From: Scylla paramamosain | Lineage: Eukaryota; Arthropoda; Malacostraca; Decapoda; Portunidae | DNA length: 64,000 bases | Direction: 5' to 3' | NCBI RefSeq assembly: GCF_035594125.1 | Contig: NC_087163.1 | Span: 12,124,001-12,188,000 of the forward strand | Shown: positions 55,062-64,000 of the stretch, in pieces | Layout of the letters: every line of letters begins with the position of its first letter | How positions within the stretch are numbered: the stretch's first letter is position 1 | Position numbers and translations under genes: made by a program | Notes under the pieces: generated by a model | Database searches by the model: none | Told to the model about the DNA's origin: nothing | What the model saw: only the letters and a program-made list of their open reading frames with translations

Positions 55062-58000
55062 TTAACTTTTTTGATATTCTTTTTTCACATAATTTCCCTG
55101 AATTTTGCCAGAATTTTGGCATCTCGATACCTATGAAGATTAATAACAAAAAACAACAAAAAAAAATGCTATTTTTTCATTTATTTATTTTTTCTCTATA
55201 TAGAGTGTTATTTGTGGGTTTAAGCTTTTTGGTACGTAAGGAACGTAAAAACACTCATAATACTCGTTTCTCGTAATGTCCTTTTGTTTCCTAAAGATAA
55301 AATTCTTTACATGTATTTAAGCGTTTTTATAGGTAACTCAAAATATACCTTTTTGGTAATGTTATTCTATTTCTTCATATTGGTTGGTTTCTATACGTTT
55401 TAGCGTTTTTTTCTACGTAAAACAGAAAAAACACGTTTTCAGTAATTTTGTTTTGGATTCCCATATAGAGTGACTTCTATGTTATTTATCGTTTTGATGC
55501 CTAACATGCTGAAGAACACTCAAAGGACAGGTTTCTTGTAAAGTCGTTTAATTTCCCCATATAGGTGGCTTTGCATACACTTTAGTGTTTGGTACATAAC
55601 AGTCCGGAAAAAAAACGCTAAAATTAACCTCTTTCATAATATTCTTTTTTCACGTAATTTTCCTGAATTTTGCCAGAATTTTGGCATCTCAGTGCCTATG
55701 AAGATCAATGAAAAAAATGCTATTTTTATATTTTTTTTATTTTTTTTCTCTATAAAGAGTGTTATTTGTGGGTTTTAGCTTTTTGGTACTTAAGGAACTT
55801 ATAAACACTCATAATACACATTCCTCGTAATGTCCTTTCATTCCCAAACATAGGGTTCTTTGCATGTATTTAAGCATTTTTATTGGTAACAAGCTCAAAA
55901 ACACTCAAAATACATGTTTTTGATAATGTTATTCTGTTTTTTAAATAAAGGGTGTTTTGCATGGGTTTTAGCGTTTTGGTATGTAACGAGCTCAAAAAAA
56001 CTTAAAGGCAAGTTCTTGGAAAAAGTCGGTTATATTCCCATGTAATATGATTGCCCTGCTTTTTAGTGCGTAATTGCCTAACACGCTGAAAAACACAAAA
56101 AGACACTTTTCTAGTAATTTCATTTTTTTTCCACAATTTCGCATGTAATTTGGGGTTGGACCACTAAGAATGTGAAAAAAAACACTCAAAATACACTCAT
56201 TTCCTAAAATTGTTCTGTTTCTCAATTAAGAGTGTTATTCATGAGTTTCAGCATTTTGGTGTCTAAGAAACTTCTCCATATATACGAGTTTTGCGTTTTT
56301 TGCCTTATGGTTCTTGAAAACTATTTAAACATTCATTATACAATTTTCTTGTAATATCCTTTTCTTTCCCAATATAGGCTGCTTTGCATTCATTTTTTGC
56401 GTTTTTTGTAGGTAACAAGCTCAAAAACACTCAACTTTTTTTAATGTTATTCTATTTCTTCATATTGGTTGGTTTGCATCCGTTTTAGCGTTCTACGCTA
56501 AAACTGAAAAGACACGTTTTCAGTAATACTGTTGAAATTGCTGAAAACTCCCAAAGACACGTTTCTTGTACAGTCTTGTAACTTACCCATATAGGTGGGT
56601 TTGCATGCACTTCGTACATAACTCCGGAAAAAGCTAAAATTATTATTTTTTTTCACATAATTTCCCTGAAATTTCTCAGAATTTTGGCATCTCGTTACCT
56701 ATGAAGATGAATAACAAAAAAAATATATTTTTTTAATTTTTTTTTTCTCTATAAAGAGTGTTATTTGTGGGTTTTAGATTTTTGGTACGTAAGGAACTTA
56801 AAAATACTCATAATACACGATTTTTGTAATGTCCTTTCGTTTCACAAACATAGGGTTCTTTCCATGTATTTAAGCGATTTTATAGGTAACATGATCAAAA
56901 ACAATAAAAATACATGTTTTTGGTAATGTTATTCTGTTTCTCCATAAAGGTTGTTTTGCATGCGTTTAGCGTTTTGGTATTAAAGGAGTTAAAAAACACT
57001 TAGAGGCAAGTTCTTCGTAAAATTTGGTTTTATTTCAATGTAATGTGATTGTTCTGCGTTTTAGTGTTTTTTTTTTGCATATAACGCTCAAAAACACTAA
57101 AAAGACACTTTTCTGGTAATGTCATTTTTTTTTACCACATAAAGATAGTTTCGCATGTAATTTGGGATTTTCGTAACTAAGAATGTGAAAAACACTCAAA
57201 ATACACACATTTAGTAAGGTAGTTCTGTTTTTCAATTAAAAGTGTTATTCATGAGTTTTAGCGTTTTGGTATGTTAGAAACTTCTCTATATAGACGAGTT
57301 TTTGCGTTTTTTGCCTTGTGGTTCTTGTGAAACTATAAAACACTCATTATACACGTTTCTCGTAATGTCCTTTTGCTTCTCAATATAGAGTGCTTTCCAT
57401 CCTTTTGCGCGTTTTTTGTAGGTAAAAAGCTCAAAAACACTTTTTGGTAATGTTATTCTATTTCTTCATATTTGTTGGATTGCATCCGTTTTAGCGTTTT
57501 TCTACTTAAAACACTGAAAAGACACGTTTTCAGTATTTTTGTTTTGGATTCACATTTTGACTGACTTCCATATTATTTATCGTTTTGGTGCCTAACATGC
57601 TGAAAAACACTGAAAAGACAGCTTTTTTGTAAAATCGTTTAACTTCCTTATATAGGTGGCATGCACTTTAGAGTTTGGTACATAAAAATCCGAAAAAGAG
57701 CTATAATTAACTTTTTTGATAATGTTATTTTTTCCACATGAATTCCCTGAATTTTGGCAGAATTTTGGCGTCTTGGTACCTATGAAAATCAATATAAGAA
57801 AAAAAGCTATTTTTATTTATTTATTTTTTTTTTTCTCTATACAGAGTGTTATTTGTGGGTTTTAACGTTTTGGTACTTAAGGAACTTAAAAACGGTCCTA
57901 ATACACGTTTCTCGTAATGTCCTTTCGTTTCCCAAACATAGGGTTCTTTGCATGTATTTAAGCGTTTTTTTTGTAGGTAACATGATCAAAAACACTTAAA

Positions 58001-58406
58001 ACACATGTTTTTAGTAATGTTATTCTGCATCTCCATAAATGATTTTTTGAATGCGTTTTAGCGTTTTGGTTTGTAAGGAGGTCAAAAACACTTCAAGGCA
58101 AGTTTTTGGTAAAAAGTTGGTTTTATTTCCATGTAATGTGATTGCCCTGTTTTTTTTTTTTTGTGATTTATTGTCTAACACACTCAAAAACACTCAAAAG
58201 ACACTTCTGGTAATGTCATTTTTTTTTCCAACATAGTTTCGCGTGCTATTTGGGGTTTTGCTAACTATGAATGTGAAAAACACTCAAAATACACGGATTT
58301 GGTAAGATTGTTCTGTTTCTCAATTAATATTGTTATTCAAGAGTTTTATTAGCATTTTGGTATCTAAAAAACTTCTTTATGTACACTAGTTTTTTGCGTT
58401 TTTTGA

Positions 58407-58430
58407 CTTGTGGTTCTGGTGAACCACAAG
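58407..58430. repeat. 10-bp-stem hairpin next to insertion site
   Basis: CTTGTGGTTC, a TGGT loop and GAACCACAAG form a perfect inverted repeat. It ends 19 bases before the left end of the inserted element. Confidence 0.85.
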
Positions 58431-58447
58431 TCCTTTTGCTCAAAAAT

Positions 58448-58449
58448 TA
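58448..58449. other. TA target-site dinucleotide, left
   Basis: TA immediately precedes the left terminal inverted repeat and is matched by TA at 59812-59813. Unoccupied paralogues read AAAATAAT at this point, so duplication of TA is the simplest reading. Left-flank bases differ from them by one T. Confidence 0.6.
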
Positions 58450-58462
58450 CACTGTACAACAA
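58450..58462 (+). repeat. Left terminal inverted repeat
   Basis: CACTGTACAACAA. It pairs with 59799-59811 with one mismatch at position 8. Homology between the ends stops about here. Confidence 0.8.
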
Positions 58463-58738
58463 ATTTCAGGGTTAAGAAGAAAACATAGTTCTCATGTGCG
58501 TTTTATTATGAAGTTCAGTGTGTGCTGAATTCAAATTTGATAACAAAAATTTCATGCCACGTCACAATTTTTTGTAAATCGCTGTTTTAATAATTATGCA
58601 ATTGATAGAGATTTCCAAGATTCCATAAATGTATTTTGCTCCCAAAGTCAGATTAAATGTCTTCATTGTATTTATTTAATTAATATATAATGTTTGTTAG
58701 CTTCATATAATGTATTAATCTACAATCTAGTATTTACT
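58463..58738. other. Non-coding 3' region of the element
   Basis: About 276 bp between the left terminal repeat and the stop codon of the minus-strand frame. It does not contain the satellite boxes. It would be the 3' untranslated and end region of the element. The only signal recognised is a possible AATAAA at 58671-58676 on the minus strand. Confidence 0.6.
58671..58676 (-). promoter_or_regulatory. Possible polyadenylation signal AATAAA
   Basis: AATAAA on the minus strand, about 63 bases downstream of the stop codon of the element's reading frame. The surroundings are AT-rich, so chance occurrence is possible. Confidence 0.35.
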
Positions 58739-59656
58739 TCATCTTTTATAAGACGTCTCAGGCGTGTCACGCTTCAGGTTCCAACAGAAGTCAGCCAGCA
58801 TAGCAGGGCTCCATTTTCCCTTGTACCTGTTTTCCATTGACGCTATATCTTGATGGAACCTCTCTCCATGTTCATCACTCACATCTGCTGCGTTCTCTGG
58901 GAAGAAGGACAGATGAGAATGAAGAAAGTGTATCTTCAGTGACATATTGCATCCGAGATCTCGGTAGCATTTGATTAGCCTCTCCACTTTACGCTCTCGC
59001 TGGGACTCTTGGTGCTTTCCCAGAAGCCCTTTGCATACATCTTTGAATGCATGCCAGGCCGCTAGCTCAGGTTCATCCATTGCCGCCTCAGAGTCCTCAT
59101 CATTTATAAGCTTGCGAATCTGAGGGCCTACAAATATACCCTCTTTAATCTTGGCATCACTAATTTTAGGGAAGATCCCTTTGAGATACTGGAAACATGG
59201 CTTGTTATGTTGCAGTGCTTTGGTAAATTGCTTCATTACGCCTAGTTTTATATGCAGTGGTGGCAAAATGATTTTCTTCTTCTTAACTAGTGGCTCATAA
59301 ATTACATTATGGCATCCAAGCGTCATAGATTCCCGAAATGGCCATTCTGAGCGTATATAATGTTCTGATCTGGCCCTACTGTCCCACTTGCAAAGAAAGC
59401 ACATAAATTTGGTGTATCCAGTTTGTAGCCCATTAAGTATGGCTACTACTTTCAAGTCTGCACAAATTAACCACTCATGCTCCTTGTAACTTTTGCGGTC
59501 TAGAATAAAAGCAAGGTTCTCATATGTCTCTCTTAAAATGACTGAGTAAGCAACTGGAACTAAAGGCATGGTGTTCCCAATGTGCAACAGAACTGCTTTT
59601 ATGCTGTAAAGGGATCCATCTATGAATAGCCTCCACTCATTGGGTAAAAGCAACAA
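58739..59656 (-). CDS. Transposase-like protein, N-terminally truncated
   Basis: This 305-residue frame is the only convincing protein in the window, with ordinary amino-acid composition and a TGA stop at 58739-58741. Seen in it: a hydrophobic strand ending RLFIDGS (Asp13), then LICADLKVVAIL (Asp67), then CFLCKWD with a Cys86-x-x-Cys89 pair, a basic KKKKIILPPLH stretch, a KIHFLHSH segment (His243, 246, 248), HGERFHQD (Glu265) and a Trp-rich tail near residues 282-292. Two Asp and a late Glu in this spacing suggest an RNase H-like DDE fold, which is inference. From memory, similar hypothetical proteins occur as dispersed repeats in arthropods, cnidarians and other animals. Position 1 is a TTG codon; the frame stays open to 59689 and meets TAG at 59690-59692 with no ATG, and the first in-frame ATG is residue 30. 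The true N-terminus is therefore missing or lies in a lost exon. Expression is unlikely without it. Confidence 0.72.
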   Translation of the reverse strand: MLLLPNEWRLFIDGSLYSIKAVLLHIGNTMPLVPVAYSVILRETYENLAFILDRKSYKEHEWLICADLKVVAILNGLQTGYTKFMCFLCKWDSRARSEHYIRSEWPFRESMTLGCHNVIYEPLVKKKKIILPPLHIKLGVMKQFTKALQHNKPCFQYLKGIFPKISDAKIKEGIFVGPQIRKLINDEDSEAAMDEPELAAWHAFKDVCKGLLGKHQESQRERKVERLIKCYRDLGCNMSLKIHFLHSHLSFFPENAADVSDEHGERFHQDIASMENRYKGKWSPAMLADFCWNLKRDTPETSYKR

Positions 59657-59798
59657 AAAATACCGTTCAGTTAGACATTGCGGGCACTGCTATTTATGAA
59701 GAACTGGAGAGTCACAGAAAGAAATGGATGTTATATTCGTAATCTACGCAAAAAATAACTCTAGAAAAGGATAGTCTCATTTCCGTTTTTTTTTTTCA
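59657..59798. other. 5' remnant of the element
   Basis: About 140 bp between the coding frame and the right terminal repeat. The frame extends in through codons reading QCPQCLTERYF before a stop at 59690-59692. No promoter or complete N-terminal domain fits in this space, which suggests an internal deletion removed it. A pyrimidine-rich stretch ending CTCCAG near 59710 on the minus strand could be a splice acceptor, but this is weak. Confidence 0.45.
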
Positions 59799-59811
59799 TT
59801 GTTATACAGTG
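59799..59811 (-). repeat. Right terminal inverted repeat
   Basis: TTGTTATACAGTG, the reverse complement of CACTGTATAACAA. It pairs with 58450-58462. Confidence 0.8.
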
Positions 59812-59813
59812 TA
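59812..59813. other. TA target-site dinucleotide, right
   Basis: TA directly after the right terminal repeat, followed by ATTAAACACTCATTATACAC, where the F monomer resumes. Confidence 0.6.
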
Positions 59814-62800
59814 ATTAAACACTCATTATACACGTTTTTCGTAATGTCCTTTTGTTTCCAATATTGAGTGCTTTGCATCCATTTTCGCGTTTTTTGTAGG
59901 TAAGAAGCTCAAAAACACTCAAAATATACCTTTTTGGTAATGTTATTTTATTTCTTCTTATTGGTTGGTTTGCATCCGTTTTAGCGTTTTTCTACGTAAA
60001 ACACCAAAAAGACACGTTTTCAGTAATTTTGTTTTAGATTCCCATATAGAGTGACTTGCATGCTATTTACGGTTATGGTGCCTAAGAAGCTGAAAAACAC
60101 TCATAAGACAGTTTTCTGGCAAAGACGTTTAATTTCCCCATATAGGTGCATGCACTTTAGGGTTTCGTACATAACAGTACGAAAAAAAAAGCTAACATTA
60201 ATTTTTTTTGATAATTAACTCATAATTTCCTGAATTTTGCCCAAATTTTGGCATCTAGGTACCTGTGAAGATGAAAAAGAAAAAAAATATCGTATTTTTT
60301 TATTTTTTTTATTTTTTTCTCAATAAAGAGTGTTATTAATTGTGGCTTTTAGCTTTTTGGTAAATGATCTTAAAAACACTCGTAATACACGTTTCTCGCA
60401 ATGTCCTTTCATTTCCCAAAAAATAGGGTTCTTTGCATGTATTTAAGCGTTATTATTGGTAACATGATCAAAAACACTCAAAATATATGTTTTTGGTAAT
60501 GCTATTCTCTTTCTCCATAAAGTGTGTTTTCCATGCGTTTTAGCGTTTTGGTATCTAAGGAGCTCAAAACACTTAAAGGCAAGTTCTTGGTGAAAATTGA
60601 TTTTATTGCCATGTAAAGTGACTCCCCTGCTTTTTAGTGCTTTATTGCCTATCACGATCAAAAACACTGAAAAGACACTTTTCCGGTAATGTCATATTTT
60701 TCCCACATAAAGCTGGTTTCGCATGCAATTTGGGATTTTGGTAACTAAGAATGTGAAAAGCAGTCAAAATACACGCATTTAGTAAAGTTGTTCTGTTTCT
60801 CAATTAAGAGTGTTATTCATGAGTTTCAGCATTTTGGTATATAGGAAACTTCTCCATATACACGAGTTTTTGCGTTTTTTGCCTTGTGGTTCTTTTCAAC
60901 TATAAAACATTCATTATTCACTTTTCTCGCAATGTCCCTTTCTTTCCCAATATAGAGTGCTTTGTATCAATTTTCGCGTTTTTTTGTAGGTAACAAGATC
61001 AAAAACACTCAAAATATACCTTTTTGGTAATGTTTTTTCTAATTCTTGATATTGGTTGGTTTGCATCCGTTTTAACGTTTTTCTACGTAAAACAATGAGA
61101 AGACACGTTTTCAATGATTTTGTTTTGGATTCCCATATAAAGTGAGTTCCTTATTATTTATCGTTTTGGTGCCTAACATGCTGAAAAACACTCAAAACAC
61201 AGAATTCTGGTAGGGTCGTTTAATTTCCTCATATGGGAGGCTTTGCATGCACTTTAGTGTTTGGTACATAACAGTCCAAAAAAAAGCTAATATCAACTTT
61301 TTTTGATAATATTCTCTTATATAATTGCCCTAATTTTTCCCAGAATTTTGGCATCTCGGTACCTATGAAGTTGAATAACAAAAAAAAATAAAGAAAAGAA
61401 AATCCTTTTGTTTATATATTTTTTTATATTTTATTTTTTTCTACATAACGAGTGTTATTTGTGGGTTTTAGCTTTTTTAGTAGTCATGGAACTTAAAAAC
61501 ACTCATAATTCACGTTTCTCGTAATGTCCTTGTTTCCAAAACATAAGGTTCTTTGCATGTATTTAAGCGTTTTTATAGATAACATTATCAAAAACACTCA
61601 AAATACATGTTTTTGGTAATGTTATTCTGTTTCTCCATAAAGTTTGTTTTCCATGCGTTTTAGCGGTTTGGTATGTAAGGAGCTCAAAAACACATATTTG
61701 CAAAATATTGGTAAAAGTTGGATTTATTCCCATGTAATCTGATTGTCCTGCTTTTTAGTACTTCATTGCCTAACACGCTAAAAAACAATTAAAAGACACT
61801 TCTGTTAATGACATATTTTTCCCTCATAAAGCTAGTTTCGCATGCTATTTTGGGTATTGCTAACTAGGAATATGAAAAACACTCAAAATACAGGCATTTG
61901 CTTAGGTTGTTCTGTTTCTGAATTAAGATTGTTATTCATGAGTTTCAGCATTTTGGTATCTAAGAAACTTCTATATACACGAGTTTTTGCGTTTTTCTAC
62001 GTAAAACACTAAGAAGATACATTTTCAGTAATTTTGTTTTGGATTCCCATATAGAGTGAGTTCCTTATTATTTATCATTTTGGTGCCTAACATGCTGAAA
62101 AACACTCAAAAGACAGATATCTGTTAAGTTCGTTTAATATCCTCATATAGGAGGTTTTCCATGCACTTTAGGGTTTGGTACATAACAGTCCGAAAAAAAG
62201 CTAAAATTAACTTTTTTGATAATATTATTATGTTCATATAATTTTCCTGAATTTTCCCAGAATTTTGGCATCTCGGTACCTATGAAGATGGAAAAAAAAA
62301 ATCCTATTTTTTTTTCTAAATATAGAGTGTTATTTGTGGGTTTCAGCTTTTTGGTACTTAAGGAACTTAAAAAAAAAAACACTCATAATACACGTTTCTC
62401 GTAATGTCCTTTTGTTTCCCAAACATAATGTTCTTTCCGTGTATTTAAGCATTTTTATAGATAACATGATAAAAAAACACCCAAATTACATGTTTTTGGT
62501 AATGTTATTCTGTTTCTCCATAAAGTTTGTTTTGCATGCGTTTTAGCGGTTTGGTATATAAGGAGCTCAAAAACATTTAAAGGCAAGTTCTTGGTTAAAA
62601 TTGGGTTTATTCCAATGAAAAGTGATTGCCCTGCTTTTTAGTGCTCTATTGCCTATCACGCTCAAAAACACTCAAAAGACATTTTTCTGGAAATGTCATG
62701 TTTTCCCACTTAAATCTGGTTTCGCATGAAATTTGGGTTTTTGGTAACTAAGAATATAAAAAACACTCAAAATGCACGAATTTGGTAAGGTTGTTCTGTT

Positions 62801-64000
62801 TCTCAATTATGTGTGTTATTCATGTGTTTCAGCATTTTGGTATCTAGGAAACTTCTCCATATACACGAGTTTTTGCGTTTTTTGCCTTGTTGTTCTTTTG
62901 AACTTTAATACACTCATTATACACTTTTATCGCAATGTCTCTTTGTATCCCAAAATAGAGTGCTTTGTATCAATTTCAGCGTTTTTTTTTGTAGGTAACA
63001 AGCTCAAAAACACTCAAAATATACCTTTTTGGTAATGTTTTTTTCTAATTCTTGATATTGGTTGGTTTGCACCCATTTTAGCGTTTTTCTACGTAAAACA
63101 CTGGGAAGACACGTTTTCAATGATTTTGTTTTGGATTCCCATATAAAGTGAGTTCCTTATTATTTATCATTTTGGTGCGTAACATGCTGAAAAACACTCA
63201 AAAGACAGATTTCTGGTAAGGTCGTTTAATTTCCTTATATAAAAGGCTTTGTATGCAGTTTAGGGTTTGGTACATAAAAGTCCGAAAAAAAGCTACGAGT
63301 AAAATCAACTTTTTTGATAATATTCTCTTATCATATAATTGTCTTGAATTTTCCCAGAATTTTGGCATTTCGATACCTATGAAGATGAATAACAAAAAAA
63401 AATATATTTTTTTTTATTTTTATATTTATTTATTTATTTATTTTTCTAAATAAAGAGTGGGCTTTAGGTTTTTGGTACTTAACAAACTTAAAAACACTCA
63501 TAATATACGTTTCTCGTAATGTCCTTTTGTTTCCCAAACATAAGGTTCTTTTCATGTATTTAAGCGTTTTTAAAGATAACATGATCAAAAACACTCAAAA
63601 TACATGTTTTTGGTAATTTCATTCTGTTTCTCCATAAAGTTTGTTTTGCATGCGTTTTAGTGGTTTAGTATATAAGGAGCTCAAAAACACTTAAAGGCAA
63701 GTTCTTGATAAAAATTGGTTTTATTCAAATGTAATGTGATTGCCCTGCTTTTTAGTGCTTTATTGGCTATCATGCTCAAAAACACTCATAAGACATTTTT
63801 TTCTGGTAATGTCATTTTTTTCTCACATAAAGCTGGTTTCGCATGCAATTTGGGTTTTTTTTTTAACTAAAAATGTAAAAAGCTCTCAAAATACACGCAT
63901 TTAGTAAGGTTGTTCTGTTTCTCAATTAGGAATGTTATTCATGAGTTTAAGCATTTTGGTATCTAGGAAACTTCTCTATATCCACAAGTTTTTGCGTTTT
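59814..64000 (+). repeat. Forward HOR satellite array, block 10
   Basis: The array continues without loss after the insertion. Monomer A starts near 60325, 61441, 62325 and 63450. The 884-bp interval is the F/H fusion (near 61985). The block is an inverted copy of about 43.0-47.3 kb, and its arm continues past the window end. A (TTTA)n tract lies at 63423-63445. No gene is seen. Confidence 0.87.
63423..63445. repeat. (TTTA)n tract in monomer J
   Basis: Five to six TTTA units sit in the T-rich tail of J, after an A-run near 63394-63402. It is equivalent to the tract at 765-792. Confidence 0.75.

Larger units (their letters stand above)
53906..58449 (+). repeat. Forward HOR satellite array, block 9
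   Basis: Monomer A starts near 54010, 55205, 55755, 56755 and 57840. The block is a direct copy of about 24.8-28.8 kb to about 57.9 kb, and an inverted copy of about 46.9-50.5 kb. It ends at the transposon-like insertion in a variant F monomer. No gene is seen before the insertion. Confidence 0.87.
58450..59811 (-). mobile_element. TIR transposon-like insertion with TA target site
   Basis: A 1362-bp sequence unrelated to the satellite interrupts a variant F monomer. It is bounded by 13-bp terminal inverted repeats, CACTGTACAACAA on the left and CACTGTATAACAA reading inward from the right, differing at one position. TA flanks both ends. The flanking repeat resumes with ATTAAACACTCATTATACACG-type sequence, exactly as in paralogues lacking the insert. 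Base composition inside is visibly less AT-biased and includes a 300-codon frame on the minus strand. Ends starting CACTG with a 2-bp duplication fit cut-and-paste DNA transposons such as the CMC group; the TA target is also typical of Tc1/mariner-like elements. The superfamily is therefore left open. It is short and lacks an N-terminal coding part, so it is probably non-autonomous. Confidence 0.82.

Noticed and set aside
58671..58682. TTTATTTAATTAAT read as another J-type satellite tract
   Set aside because: It lies inside the TIR-bounded element, with no neighbouring monomer boxes.
58739..59656. Host single-exon gene
   Set aside because: It sits within TIRs and a TA duplication, lacks an ATG before residue 30, and resembles dispersed transposase-type proteins.

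Overview
The window is eukaryotic, almost entirely non-coding tandem-repeat DNA. It is very AT-rich by eye, and the short open frames scattered through it are repeat translations rather than genes. Essentially every stretch outside 58450-59811 is built from one divergent monomer of about 95 bp. Its recurring boxes are a GCATGC-containing TTTGCATGCGTTTTAGCG, then TTTTGGTAC.TAA, CAAAAACACTCAAAA, TTTTTGGTAATGT and CCCATATAGGG. In the main domains ten distinct monomers (called A to J here) follow each other in fixed order and form a higher-order repeat (HOR) of about 1.1 kb. Monomer J carries an A-run plus a T-rich/(TTTA)n tract. This is satellite architecture of the kind found in centromeric or other heterochromatin. 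The host looks like an animal, possibly an arthropod or another invertebrate, but that rests only on the transposon-type protein and is weak.

Layout: forward-oriented HOR array 1-5455; divergent reverse block 5456-7609; forward HOR array 7610-20272, interrupted by a 0.5-kb inverted patch at 16551-17025; divergent island 20273-24450, itself reverse, forward, reverse; forward HOR array 24451-37056, with inverted patches at 29144-29630 and 33894-34363; reverse HOR array 37057-52581, with an inverted patch at 40679-41157; divergent forward block 52582-53905; forward HOR array 53906-64000. Large parts are paralogous copies of one another. About 43.0-50.5 kb is an inverted copy of 53.9-64.0 kb. About 24.8-28.8 kb is a direct copy of 53.9-57.9 kb. 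About 16.5-20.2, 29.1-31.7 and 38.4-41.2 kb are three copies of one segment. About 6.26-8.93 kb is an inverted copy of 51.27-53.9 kb.

The only convincing coding sequence is on the minus strand at 58739-59656. It lies in a 1362-bp element bounded by 13-bp terminal inverted repeats (CACTGTA[C/T]AACAA) and a TA dinucleotide on each side. Paralogous repeat copies near 1.42, 30.99, 37.21 and 47.36 kb show the unoccupied site. The protein looks like a transposase-type (DDE-like) protein that has lost its amino-terminal part, so this copy is probably non-autonomous. No tRNA, rRNA, CRISPR array, host gene or telomeric repeat was seen.

Monomer boundaries, orientation switches and paralogy limits were read by eye and are good to tens of bases. 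Percent identities were not computed.
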